A stretch of DNA of 64,000 bases from Cymbomonas tetramitiformis (Eukaryota; Chlorophyta; Pyramimonadophyceae; Pyramimonadales; Pyramimonadaceae). Positions within the stretch are counted from its first letter, which is position 1, and each line of letters begins with the position of its first letter. Positions 1 to 9,938 of the stretch are shown here, in pieces. The stretch lies in the NCBI GenBank assembly GCA_001247695.2, contig LGRX02034674.1, positions 1-64,000 of the forward strand. The letters run 5' to 3'. The notes beneath the pieces were generated by a model. It was not told the DNA's origin. It did no database searches and saw only the letters and a list, made by a program, of their open reading frames with translations. Both the position numbers and the translations under genes were made by a program.

Positions 1-610
1 GTAAGGCTGGCTGGCATTTTACCGGGTAAAGGATTTTCGGCCTTGGTAATACCGGTAAAATTACCGGTAATACTTTATCGGGTAATACCGTGGTAATACC
101 GACGTGCGACTGACCCTCAAAACCTTGCCCACGAGGCCATTCTCTCTACACACACTTTTGCGCACTGCCCCCACGAGGCCATTCTCTCTACACACACTTT
201 TGCGCACTGCCCCCACGAGGTCATACTCTCTACACACACTTTTGCGCACTGCCCCAAATGTCCGATTCCGACATTTTTAAATGGGTATGGCACCGCCACG
301 CAGGCCCGTCAACGAAAATGTTGAGTAAAGTTTCGATGAGACGAATTCACGGAACCACTACCCATGGATGGCGGCTGGTAACCTGGTATGGTAGTCACGG
401 ATTCATGGTAACACAGGGGTAAAATGGGGTAAAATCGTGATTCCAGGTGGTAATACCAATGGTAATACCAAAATGGTATTACCAATGGTGAAGGATTTTG
501 GGAATTTGGCACTTTACCACACTAGAGCATGGTAAAGGATTATGGGTCTTGGTATTACCGGTAAAAATACCGGGTAATACCGGTAAAGGTATTACCAGTG
601 GTAAAACCAG
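1..610. repeat. Clustered GGTAATACC / GGTATTACC palindromic repeats
   Basis: Two blocks (about 40-110 and 440-610) are dense in GGTAATACC and its reverse complement GGTATTACC, often joined by CCGGTAAA. The motif occurs in both orientations, so the region can fold on itself. No coding signal was seen. Function unknown; it could be local satellite DNA or the end of a mobile element. Confidence 0.6.
129..254. repeat. 42-bp tandem repeat, 3 copies
   Basis: The unit beginning CCACGAGG(C/T)CAT recurs at 129, 171 and 213 with exact 42-bp spacing and few changes (the third copy has GTCATACT for GCCATTCT). The period is a multiple of three, so all frames stay open and give short repetitive ORFs that I regard as artefacts. 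Confidence 0.85.
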
Positions 611-623
611 TGCCAGCCTTATT

Positions 624-1268
624 GGTGCGGTGTGAGGACAGCTCCTCTGGCACGCGACCATAATCAAATTGTGTGGCCGGTAGGATGTATGTGGCTGTTT
701 CGGGTTGGTGCGGTGGACCGTGGGCGCATGTGGGTTGGGCACAAGGAATATATATGGTGCGGTGTGAGGACAACTCCTCTGACACGCGACCATAACAAGG
801 GGGTGTGGCCGGTAGGATGTATGTGTTTGTTTCGGGTCGGTGCGGTGGACCGTGGGCGCATGTGGGTTGGGCACACCGAATATCTATGGTGCGGTGTGAG
901 GACAAATCCTCTGACACGCGACCATAACAAGGGGGTGTGGCCGGTAGGATGTATGTGTTTGTTTCGGGTCGGTGCGGTGGACCGTGGGCGCATGTGGGTT
1001 GGGCACACCGAATATCTATGGTGCGGTGTGAGGACAACTCCTCTGACACGCGACCATAACAAGGGGTGTGACCGGTAGGATGTATGTGGTTGTGTCGAGT
1101 TGGTGCGGTGGACCGTGGGCGCATGTGGGTAGGGCACACGGGATATATTTGGTGTGGTGTGAGGACAGCTCCTCTGACACGCGACCATATTCAGGGGGTG
1201 TGGCCGGTAGGAGATATGTGGTTGTTTCGGGCCGGTGCGGCGGACCGTGGGCGCATGTGGGTTGTGGC
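624..1268. repeat. 132-bp satellite, 5 copies
   Basis: The unit beginning GGTGCGGTGTGAGGACA starts at 624, 756, 888, 1020 and 1151, so the period is 132, 132, 132 and 131 bp. Copies 2-4 are nearly identical; copies 1 and 5 are diverged, as expected for the edges of an array. 132 is divisible by 3, which keeps ORFs open on both strands. The array abuts the kinase-like ORF directly. Confidence 0.9.
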
Positions 1269-1275
1269 GTGTCGT

Positions 1276-2562
1276 ATGTGTGTAACATCATTAAACATAA
1301 TACTAGGTCTGATAGAGGAGGGCGGTTGCTGCACCTTTTGCAAGACCAAGAAACGCAAAACCCGCAGCCGTAACAACAAGTCCAAGCGTCTTAAGAAAAC
1401 AATAGTGAAGTTGAAAAGGGCACATAGTGCACTTGAAGCTTCTGTCGAGGAGGAGAAACCCCTTCCACAAGCACCGCTTCCCATATTCGTGGGTGGTTGC
1501 TCGGAGTACTACTCCCAGCTCACGTCCGAGAACAGTCGTCACCCACGCACAACCGCCTGGCGTTACGGCCCGGATGTCGTGCGCACTCTGGCGCAGAACT
1601 GCAACTTGGGTGAAGTCTCCTACAATATGGTCACGTTCTCAAATCCTTTAGGTCCGGCGAAAAAGTGCGACGGCGGTTTCGCGTCAACCAGAGTCGGTTG
1701 CACCCTCAACGGCACAGTTCCTTTGGTGTACAAAGAGTTCAGTCTAAAGCACTGGCCAAGCGCGTCAACCCGCTTTTCCGAGTTTGCTCGGGAACTATAC
1801 ATGACGACCCTCGCCGCGAATTCAGCTCCGCAGTACGTGTCGCCCATACTCCACTTCGGTTTGCGGCAGCTTGGCGAACGAGAACGTCCCGCATGTGCAC
1901 CGTTCTTACTTTCCATGGACCACGGCATCTCTCTGGACGCCTTCCTGGCACAACCGCCCGTGCCTGTTACCATGACCTTCAAGAGAGACCTGTGCGCCAG
2001 AATCTTGACAGGCTTTGCTGCGCTGCATAAAGCCGGTATCTCCCACGGGGACGTCCGGGCAACAAACATGGTGCTTTCCCCGACGAGGCCCGACAGCTTG
2101 GTCATCATCGACTTCGGGCTATCAAGGCGGCAGCATAAGGAAGGGCTGCCTGAAGATCACTACCGAAGGCACCGATGGACCTCCGGAACGCCTGCCGATG
2201 CACATCAGAAGCCTGGATCAGTGTATGCGCCGGAGTACAGTAATGGAGGACCGACACCTGCAACCGACATGTGGGCGATTGCCCCGATCCTCGTGCGCAT
2301 TTTGATTCGAGATTCACGTGACGCCCTTAAGAGAGTTAATGATGATGCCACCAACGCGACTGTCCATGACATCCTGGGGAAGCGGTCAAGCAATACCTGT
2401 GTCAGCCGTGCAATCTGGAACCCAGTTATGGACTGCGTGCACCGCGAGCCCGCGAAACGGCCAACCGCCGCTAGCCTTGCCCGTCTTTTTGTGACCTCCG
2501 AGGCGGCTACCGATGGCAAGTTAGTCCGTCTGGGTAAACCAATAAGCGCCTATGGATGCTAA
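1276..2562 (+). CDS. Protein kinase-like protein
   Basis: The eukaryotic-type protein kinase fold is readable in order. A Gly-containing loop region precedes VYKEF (Lys153, the ATP-anchoring position). HGDVRATN follows, with catalytic Asp259 and Asn264 but Gly for Arg in the HRD motif and Arg where the usual Lys sits. IIDFG gives metal-binding Asp279, then YAPE at 317-320, DMW with Asp331, and a late REPAKRP with the expected Arg. Before the domain lies a basic Lys/Arg-rich stretch (about residues 23-48) that could be a nuclear signal. The frame is open upstream to 1084, but that part is translated satellite, so I place the start at the first ATG after it. The essential residues are kept, so activity is plausible. 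Substrate and family are unknown. It lies next to a decayed transposase and could be a host gene or cargo. Confidence 0.7.
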   Translation: MCVTSLNIILGLIEEGGCCTFCKTKKRKTRSRNNKSKRLKKTIVKLKRAHSALEASVEEEKPLPQAPLPIFVGGCSEYYSQLTSENSRHPRTTAWRYGPDVVRTLAQNCNLGEVSYNMVTFSNPLGPAKKCDGGFASTRVGCTLNGTVPLVYKEFSLKHWPSASTRFSEFARELYMTTLAANSAPQYVSPILHFGLRQLGERERPACAPFLLSMDHGISLDAFLAQPPVPVTMTFKRDLCARILTGFAALHKAGISHGDVRATNMVLSPTRPDSLVIIDFGLSRRQHKEGLPEDHYRRHRWTSGTPADAHQKPGSVYAPEYSNGGPTPATDMWAIAPILVRILIRDSRDALKRVNDDATNATVHDILGKRSSNTCVSRAIWNPVMDCVHREPAKRPTAASLARLFVTSEAATDGKLVRLGKPISAYGC

Positions 2563-3011
2563 CCTAGGAGGTAGGTTCGTCGCCGATGTCCTCGTATAGG
2601 GTATTGGATGATGTTCATATGTTCCCGCCTGATGCCTGCATTGCGGCTGCAAAGCTGCCTTCCTGGCATGCGATAAATCATAGCGATCCAGCCAGTTGAA
2701 TGGAGATGGTTGGTTTTTTTACTTCTGAAAACCTGCGTACCATGCCTTTTGCCGCAGGTAACATCCACACCTCGTCACGCGTATTGCAGCCAGGTTGGCT
2801 TGGAGCGGTGGTCTCTATTGAAAATCTGGACGCTTGAGCAACGCCGTCTTGCTGGTGGGTTATGGCCTGAGAGCTCGGCGGACTCCTTTGCGTTGCACGC
2901 GCAAAGCTTGCTGCTGGACGTCTTTGGTGATCAACATCTTCATCACGCTATATTCGTGAAGGCCGGGGACTGTCCGCTGACCCCCTCCGCCAACTTTTTC
3001 GAGTTTGCAGG

Positions 3012-3317
3012 GTGGCCGCGGAGCGGCTGGTCTGTTATTTCCCGATCGAGGATACCATCCGAAGATGGATGGAATGCCCAGAGTTTTGCAAGGCCCGTGC
3101 CCGCCGAGACGCGCGCTTACAGTGTGACTTCTGGACATCGCAACTGGCGAGAACCATAAACCGCCACGCGTCCGTTAAGGGCGCTCTCTTACAGGACGCT
3201 CCTAGGATCGAAACCCCCGTTGGAGGTGATCCTTATGTGGAATACGCCGAGCACCACGTGATGGTGATTTCCCCCGGGGCGGATGACTGTCAAGTGTTCA
3301 ACTCAGATGTTGGGTGA
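3012..3317 (+). pseudogene. Tnp2-like transposase, N-proximal block
   Basis: This 101-residue open segment carries ERLVCYFPIEDTIRRW followed by RARRDARLQCDFWTSQLARTI. The pattern is typical of the region before the DDE core in algal Tnp2-like proteins. It ends at a TGA just before a run of nine C residues, which is a likely slippage or decay point. The next conserved words, SYSMGVGVVKSEDLH, lie about 100 bp further on in another frame. Confidence 0.45.
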
Positions 3318-3702
3318 CCCCCCCCCACACCATCTTGCACACCCCATATATACACAAGCATGTCGTGCAACCAGCCGCCGCGGATGCAACTGGCTGAGCG
3401 CGTGCGCGGGGATGTGGAGTGCAGGTCTTACTCCATGGGTGTCGGGGTGGTCAAAAGCGAAGACCTTCATTACTCGGTACGTATGAAGATGGTGGATCTG
3501 GATGGTGGAGTGGCTACAGGTTAATCCAGGTATCCAGCGTAGCTTGTGGCTTGTGGCATTATTAGCTTATTATGGTGGCAGTAGCAAGCTTGCAAGGGGA
3601 GAGGGGAAGGAAAAGAGAGGGGAAGGGAAAGTGCGAGGAAGCGCGCCTCGTAAATGTGTGGCATCTCGGACTTTCACCGAGATCTCCAAACCAAGGGTTT
3701 GG

Positions 3703-3745
3703 CGCTCTGTTTTAGGTAACGCCACTTGCACTCTGCAGGAATCTG
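3703..3745. mobile_element. Partial relative of the fold-back MITE
   Basis: GTTTGGCGCTCTGTTTTAGGTAACGCCAC resembles the first 30 bases of the MITE at 4618, with a short insertion. It also lies in a predicted intron of the Tnp2 remnant. Only about 40 bp are recognisable and no opposite arm is visible, so it is a solo end or a chance match. Confidence 0.35.
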
Positions 3746-3888
3746 AAGCCAAATCATATCGCCTATCTGTGAGGAATGGAAGGTGGAATGGGGGTGGCAC
3801 GAATGCAGATGAGGCACCGTGACAAGTTTCACAAGTACCTATGGATGACAAAAGGGCCACGGCAGAAGATTGTTAATCCGTTGGTGGT

Positions 3889-4549
3889 ATGGGGCTCTTC
3901 GAAGACGAGATGCTCAGCCTGAGCAAGGGTCAGACGGTTGACGGAGCAGCTTTTGTGGTGCACGATGCGTTCCTCAAGAAATCTTACCAGCTGACCGTGA
4001 TCCTGGGAATGGTGTATGCCGACTCCGTTATGCGGATAACGATGGGCAGGTTCATGGGAATTAGCAGTTACCGCGCCGATCCGTACAGTCTGTTTGAGGG
4101 AACTGTTGGTCCGGGGGGGCGAGGGATGTATTTCCGGGGCTATTTCAAGGAAGTGGAGCAGCAAGGATGGACCAACTCTAAAGGGTCAAAGAAGGTGTGG
4201 GCGGACGATGCCGATGCAATGATCACGAAGCAGATGCACGCTTCGATGGTGGCGAGCACAGAATCGGGCGCCAAACCAGCACACGCCACAGGGAGACACG
4301 GACGAGGTGCCTTGGAGCGCATTCCGTACTTTGACCCGATGCACGCATATGCCCACCCATTCGCACATTGTGTGTTCTACGGGAATGTAAAGAGGTGCCT
4401 CAAGCTCTGGTTTGGCAAGCTGAGCAACAACACGCACCCTAAGCTGGTTCTGCCGAAAGCGATTGTTGATGAGATCCAAAGCCGGGCAGCCCTCATCCAA
4501 CCGCCTCACGACATAGGCCGCCCGTACCATTGCGTGGTGAAGTACTTGG
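3889..4549 (+). CDS. Tnp2-like transposase, central exon (fragment)
   Basis: Open block with a likely catalytic-core segment: VYADSVMR, GRFMGISSYRADPYSLFEG, GRGMYFRGYFKEVEQQ, then FDPMHAYAHPFAHCVFYGNVKR and KLVLPKAIVDEIQSRA, ending GRPYHCVVKYLG. I end the exon at 4549, where TTGG|GTGCGT is a good donor. The acceptor ...GGCAG at 5013 restores the expected GMWTMEDFLNF in phase. Reading on without splicing gives about 19 residues to a stop at 4608. The ATG used is only the first in the open stretch; the true exon probably starts after an acceptor near 3830-3870. Confidence 0.5.
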
Positions 4550-4617
4550 GTGCGTACACGTTCAGTCTTCCCTGCTCATTATTTCAGAAAGAGGCTCAAA
4601 CGCACTGATGATAGCAG

Positions 4618-4848
4618 CGTTTGGCGCTCTGTTTGAGCTAATGCCACGAACGAGTTGCAACCTGACGAAAACTGTCGCCAAAAAGATAGGGTTGCCAAGT
4701 GTGCCTCCATCTTTTCTGCTTTTCGATGAGAAGCTTCCATCGAAAAGAAGAAAAGATGGAGGCACACTTGGCAACCCTATCTTTTTGGCGACAGTTTTTG
4801 TGAGGTTGCAATTCGTTCGTGGCATTAGCTCAAACAGAGCGCCAAACG
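4618..4848. mobile_element. Fold-back MITE with about 110-bp terminal inverted repeats
   Basis: The left arm starting CGTTTGGCGCTCTGTTTGAG is matched by the right arm ending CTCAAACAGAGCGCCAAACG. Pairing continues with few mismatches through AGATAGGGTTGCCAAG and GCCTCCATCTTTTC to a loop near 4725-4740. It lies inside a predicted intron of the Tnp2 remnant. I see no clear target duplication. The transcript could form a long hairpin. Confidence 0.8.
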
Positions 4849-5013
4849 TTGTGCTTATCTGAAATGACTCGCGACATGTGCAGGGTACGTGAGGGTGCGG
4901 CTGTGCCTGACCTATCCATGAACAAGCGCAATGGTGTTTGTCGTTATGGGGAGTGCGTGTGCTGTTGTGTTAGTTTGTGTAAATCGTACCCGGGGAGGGG
5001 TGTTGGGGGGCAG

Positions 5014-6157
5014 GTATGTGGACCATGGAGGATTTCCTGAATTTCGTGGTATACTACTCACCTTGGTGTTTGGCGATCTGCTGGTCCATTGGAACATGGT
5101 CATGGAGGCTGCCTGACAACACCTGCGGCGGGCGGTGTTGCATTACACGCGAGGGATGGTAACAGCAGATAGCCCCCTCACGGAGACGGAGGTACGGCGG
5201 GCGCGGGAGGTGGCAAAGGAGCATTTGTGGGAGCACGCCGCGATCATGGAAGATAAGGGCCCGGCGAAGATGCTTACATTCAACATGCGTCTGGCGGTGG
5301 TGCACCTGTTCCGGCAAGAATACTATCTAGGGGATGTGGGTGCGGCCATGGAGTTCTGGGTGGAACGAGGTATTCAGCGGGCGAAAGGAATCGTGAAAGA
5401 CTCTCACGTCAAGAACAAGCCTGTGGAGGCCATCATGAATGGGACGTGCGAGAAGCTCGCACTGGAGGCATATTTAAGCTTGCATCCAACAATGCGCTCC
5501 CTACCGGAGTTAGCCAACGAGCTTTACCCCGGCCAAGCAGCGGTCTCGGTTGGGCTTGTGGACCCAGCCGCGGAGGCTAAGACATCTCCTTGCTATTTCA
5601 TGGGTACCGGCAGGCGCGTAGCTCACGACGCACCCGTCCTCGCAAGCTGCTTAGCACAACTGCAGCATTTGGTTGGCATGCTGCACCCCCGGCAGCAGGG
5701 CGCACAGCCATTATGCACGTGCGATATCATTGTGTACTTGAGGATGTCCCTGAATCTGGAGGAATTCACGTCTTCCTTGTACACGAGGGCGGAGAAGCGA
5801 GTCTCCTACCACGTTTCCATCTCGGACACTGGCTTCGGGAACATGCTCCCGACTGGGCTGGACTCCCTATCAGAATTCCCATATGCGAAGGTCCTTGCAT
5901 ACTACCTGGTGATAGACACCGAGAGCCAGCATACGGTGTGCCGTTTGGCCAGTTTGCGAGCGTACCGTCAGGTAGAAGATGCATATATGGAGAACCAAGG
6001 AATCACTGTGCTCGCCAGAAATGATTACGTAGAGCTGCTACTGCCATGCGCGCTCATCGGAACGAAGGCATTATTCGTTGAAACAAAGAATAAAGACACG
6101 GGCGACAACCTCTACCATGCGGTGCACCTGCTGCGTGAGATCCAAGGCATTCATTGA
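5014..6157 (+). pseudogene. Tnp2-like transposase, C-terminal exon with frameshift and stop
   Basis: After the predicted acceptor at 5013 the frame reads MWTMEDFLNFVVYYSP. The homologous continuation VFGDLLVHWNMVMEAA is one frame away, meets TGA at 5114-5116, and resumes in the same frame as LRRAVLHYTRGM. The 340-residue open remainder (5135-6157) includes MLTFNMRLAVVHLFRQEYY and EFWVERGIQRAKGIVKD, which resemble the post-catalytic (DUF4218-like) region of Tnp2 proteins. An ancestral frame with at least one frameshift and one nonsense change is implied, unless the sequence has errors here. Confidence 0.5.
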
Positions 6158-6523
6158 TCCCCTTCCGCGCTTCGTTCAGGTAATAAGAATGTGAACTCTC
6201 CTGTGGTGTCGTACGTGCCATTTTCTCATAGGCTGCTCGAAAAATTCACAAGCGGCAAGGGGTGTAAGTTACTGAGAATCTGGGGTGGGGTGCGCAGCTT
6301 CCAGGCCTTCTCTCAACTGCAACGGCGAGCAGTCCCCGACGTTCCCAACGGTGCTGCAGATCTATCTACGGCAGCAGAATCATTCGCCTGTCACTCTGCA
6401 CGTGTATGTCACCAAGCCACGTGGGTTATACTAGATAGATAGATAGTTAACTGGAAGCTGGATGGAATGGGTAGCATCCCATAGTAGTGTACGCGGTACC
6501 CAGCTGCTGACTGTTTGATTGAA

Positions 6524-6546
6524 GGGTTTTAGGGTTTAGGGTTTGG
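6524..6546 (+). repeat. Interstitial telomere-like (TTTAGGG) run
   Basis: GGGTTTTAGGGTTTAGGG is followed by TTTGG. It holds two to three units matching the plant/green-algal TTTAGGG or TTTTAGGG telomere repeat. It is too short to be a telomere and is probably an interstitial trace or chance. Confidence 0.4.
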
Positions 6547-6918
6547 ACCCTAAATATGGAACCAGTCACAATGTTACATTTGTAAATATCTGTGCGATGG
6601 GAAGCATTGTCCAGCCTACACGTGTCTTCTTAACAGCCAATTACGTGCATGCATGTGTATACAATCTTTAAATATCCAGCATATAGCTTTCTTACACGTG
6701 TGCATATCTCCTACATTCCAGCCAATCACGTGCTTACATTTGGATAAGATTCTCCAGTTTTCTTAAGTTATCCTTAAGCCATGTGGACAATATCCTCCTA
6801 CCAAGAAGCTTCCACGTACTTACATTTTCTTAAGTTCTCTTAAGTATAATTCTTAAGTATACTGTCGGCCAATAGCTAACTGCCCCGATTTAAATATGCA
6901 CAGTGTGGGTTTATATCG

Positions 6919-6963
6919 AAAACTTAAGAAAACTTAAGAAAACTTAAGAAAACTTAAGAAAAT
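6919..6963 (+). repeat. 10-bp tandem repeat AACTTAAGAA, 4 copies
   Basis: Four consecutive copies of a nearly palindromic 10-mer. More CTTAAG sites occur at 6764-6850, so the whole stretch is enriched in this palindrome. No gene lies close by. Confidence 0.8.
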
Positions 6964-7997
6964 ACTTGCAGAAGTGTTGGGCATCTGGAGCATGGACCTA
7001 TTGGCCGCAGGTGTATGTGGGTCTTGGTGTTCAAGAATCCGCTGGTCAGAGCCAGGATGTTACAGGGTGGAGAAGGTGAAGGCATTGGTATGTTCACTTT
7101 CAGTTTGGGCAAGTTCATGGCAGATGGTGATACGACCCAGTATGTTGAACAAGCCCATATTTGAGTCTGTGCTACTGCACGCAGCAGCTACAGATGGGGG
7201 ATGTTGGAAATCTGGGCTTGCATGTAAGAGTTCAGCGTTCGATCTCAGGATAACAGAATTTTAAAAATTTTGTAGCTCTACGATCTTGTGCTGTGTTGAG
7301 AATTGCTCGAACAGTTACCGGCACCAGTGAATACTAATGACGAACTTATGACCAGTCGCGAGTGTTAAGTTTGCTCGATTCCGAGAATGTTCGTACCATC
7401 ATATGCACGCGTTTGCGACACACTGGTCCCTCAACGAGCTCCTCTTCAACATCCTTAACCCCTAAGAAGCGGATGGAATCTTTAAGCTTCGAGAATCCGC
7501 ACATATTTCGCGACAACTCAAGCATCGGATAACCAAATTTATTTTTGAACACAACTACGGAAACGTCTACTCATGGCGGATTGTATAAGCGTGTCTAAAA
7601 TGCCGTTCCTAGAATATTCATCAAATTAAATTTGATAGACTTGATAGCAAAATTTACTCTTTAACCTAGAAAAAAACCCTGATGCCGACCCTAGTATACC
7701 TAGTGTCCATCATGCCTAATGCTCAATATCAATAATCTGTTATACATCCGCGCTAGGGCGCATGTAACGCTCGTTACATGTGTGCCCTATTATGATTGCC
7801 ATACTCATGATATGCGAAATTCTAGGTTTAAACCGCAACCCTCGAAAGAGTATGTATGATTTGACTATCTCCAAATACATAGTTGCATGCAGCTTGCCGA
7901 GAGGTTTTCAGAACTGTCTTCAAAAGTGAATTTGACATTCTTACGGCTTCACAATGCAGAATTCAGTGATCCGTCCGTATACGGTACAAACCGCTCC

Positions 7998-9022
7998 TTA
8001 GGGGTTTAGGGCGTCCTCCAGGGTACGGCACTGGCTCTCTACCAGGAGTCCGCCCGTGTCCACCCGCGCGATGGACGCTGCGCTTTGCAGCGCCTTCGGT
8101 TTCATGTCGAGGCCACCACTGACCCCGACACCTTCCGCTTCTGGACGTAGCTGCGGTCGACCGTCTTCGACGAGACCGCTGATCCTGCCCCCCAGCTCAC
8201 GGTACTTCGAGTACTGGGGGATAAGCACCAGCGCCTGCACCCCATCTATGACGATGCCGGCAGGGTACAGGACCTTCACCACGTTCTTGGCCCGTCGGCA
8301 GCGAGCTCCCCTCATGTGTCACCACTGTATCTGGTGGTGCTGCGTGAGCTGGCTGCCGGCCACGCCTTCACGTTCTCGGCCCTCCTCCTTCGCCTCAGCA
8401 CGGTCTGGCAGAGCGAGGGCCATCTTGCGCGCCTCCGTTCCCCGTCCTCGGGGTCCGGTGGTGGCAAGCATGCACCCGCCTCTGCTTCCTTCAACTCCAT
8501 GCAGCGCAGCAACATCGTCAAGCCCGTCGGCGACTGGAACGAAGCCGCCGCCTCGCAACGGCGAACGGCCGCTATCTCGTGTGGGAAGGTGTCGGCTACC
8601 CCTGCGTCACATGCTTTCGCCTCTGGGGGCTCACTGACGCTCACATCCCCACCCGCGGCGTCTGCCCCTATTCATGCGCGGCATCATTTGCCCCCGAGCA
8701 GGCACCAGCGGGCGCGCCGGCAGCACCGCCTCGCCCCACGATTGACGCCTGGTTGCAGCCGCCTGCGGCTCCTGCTCCCGCTGCAGCGGCCGCCGTGCAT
8801 TTTGCCGAGGGGTCTCCCTCCATGCAGTTTGCTGCGGTGGACAACTCTGGCCCGACGGCTTTCACTCTCCGCCCACCTCTCGATCACGATCCTCCTGGAC
8901 CAGAGCCCGACGACTCTGCAGGCCTCGATGACGCCGATTGGCCGGCGCTGCGTACGGTGCCGTGGATCCCGCCTATCCAGGGCGCCGCTGAAGCTCTCAT
9001 TTACACCAACAAGCAAGATTAA
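7998..9022 (+). pseudogene. GC-rich coding remnant, possible Gag-like with zinc-knuckle-like motif
   Basis: GC-rich island in an AT-richer region with long open stretches in two plus-strand frames (8316-9059 and 8579-9022). The second frame has an Ala/Pro-rich middle and an acidic C-terminus ending IQGAAEALIYTNKQD. It begins WEGVGYPCVTCFRLWGLTDA, containing a CX2CX9HX6C pattern that loosely resembles the CX2CX9HX4C knuckle of the Gag at 59860-62625. Reading both frames as one broken gene is plausible but unproven. I do not recognise the protein. A hairpin (about 9138-9175) and an AATAAA-like site near 9281 follow. Confidence 0.3.
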
Positions 9023-9938
9023 CCGTAGCATACACGTGCGAGTTAGCATTGCCTTGTAGATTGGACTTGAATTTTAGCCGTGCTAGCCGAGCCGGTGTAG
9101 CTCCTTGTCTCTGCATTGCTTTAGCTGCCTTGCCTGGTGACACCTCATCCCCACGGGGTGAGGTGGTGTCACGGGGAGCCCAATCTTTCCCCCTCACTGT
9201 AAGGGGGGGACGGTGGGTCACCCGGCGTTCACCCCTCGACCTGTGTTGTCACCAGTCACCGTGTCACCGCTCGCACTGACTCAATAAAACACTCTGCTCC
9301 GTATTTTATCTCATCTTAGCACACAGTGAATCTCTGCCCCCTGCCATTCTGTTTCACTGCTTACCGCGATATATATATATATAACATCTCTTTCGTGACC
9401 CACACAACACACCGCATATATAATCATCCACCCCGCATATATATATTTCGGTCTTCTCGTGAGCATCGCGGCCTTACGCATCGTGCCCACATACGTATGT
9501 GTATGCATGCGAAGTACTCTTGTCCCCAGAGCTTATGGACGAAAATAGACATTTAGGGTTTGTAACTCTGTGGGGTCCATAATTTCTCCGAGCCTCTTCG
9601 ATCAACTATAACGTCGACCCTCGCGGCCGCGCAACGGCCGCGCTCGGAGAAACTCTGGCGTTTGGGAACAAGAGTAGCATGCGAAGGTGCGCGGTATCAT
9701 TTAAAGTGCATAGTAATGGCTTAGAGGGTCTTAACGGGTCTTAAAGGGTCTTATTGAGGGCATAGCAAGCATATTCTTGCGACCACATAATACCGACCGA
9801 CCAGATTCCCCCTCCGAATTTGGTGGAAATGGGTGCTCCAGACAGGACAATGGGGTATTGGGGTTTGAACGGCCTAATTATACACAATGAATTTCCGCGG
9901 AGATGGGGATGGGGGTGCAACGCAACGCGTCTTCATTA
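9023..9938. other. Non-coding; hairpin and AT microsatellite
   Basis: GGTGACACCTCATCCCC (from about 9138) pairs with the following GGGGTGAGGTGGTGTCAC. An (AT)n run lies at 9371-9384 and further TATA-rich DNA at 9416-9450. A GCGGCCGCG/CGGCCGCGC palindrome lies near 9623-9640. No credible ORF. Confidence 0.5.

Larger units (their letters stand above)
2860..6157 (+). pseudogene. Degenerate Tnp2 (CACTA/EnSpm-type) transposase
   Basis: Blocks typical of algal Tnp2-like transposases appear in order on the plus strand: CYFPIEDTIRRW near 3036, DFWTSQ near 3130, SYSMGVGVV and SEDLHYS near 3420-3480, a long block from 3889 (VYADS, GRGMYFRGY, FDPMHAYAHP, GRPYHCVVKYLG), MEDFLNFVVYYSP near 5030, and a C-terminal block to 6157. 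Two intervals behave as introns, about 3490-3830 and 4550-5013; the second has matching phase (codon split G|GT). A frameshift near 5060 and an in-frame TGA at 5114-5116 break the C-terminal exon, and the first blocks lie in different frames. I assign the family from memory of conserved blocks; terminal repeats were not found. Confidence 0.55.
6158..7997. other. No gene recognised; short repeats
   Basis: About 1.8 kb with no convincing coding region. The open stretch at 6191-6442 lacks recognisable motifs and may be trailing sequence of the Tnp2 element. Contents seen are a GATA-type microsatellite (6431-6447), a telomere-like run (6524-6546), a 10-bp AACTTAAGAA tandem (6919-6963) with related CTTAAG sites upstream, and several CACGTG or ACGTG motifs between 6640 and 6740. 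Confidence 0.5.

Noticed and set aside
632..1188. ORFs on both strands of the 132-bp satellite
   Set aside because: Same repeat-period artefact; no homology or start context.
129..1268. CRISPR-like direct repeats
   Set aside because: Units are contiguous with no unique spacers and the setting is eukaryotic; they are plain tandem repeats.
1084..1275. N-terminal extension of the kinase ORF
   Set aside because: It is translated satellite sequence; openness follows from the 132-bp period being divisible by three.
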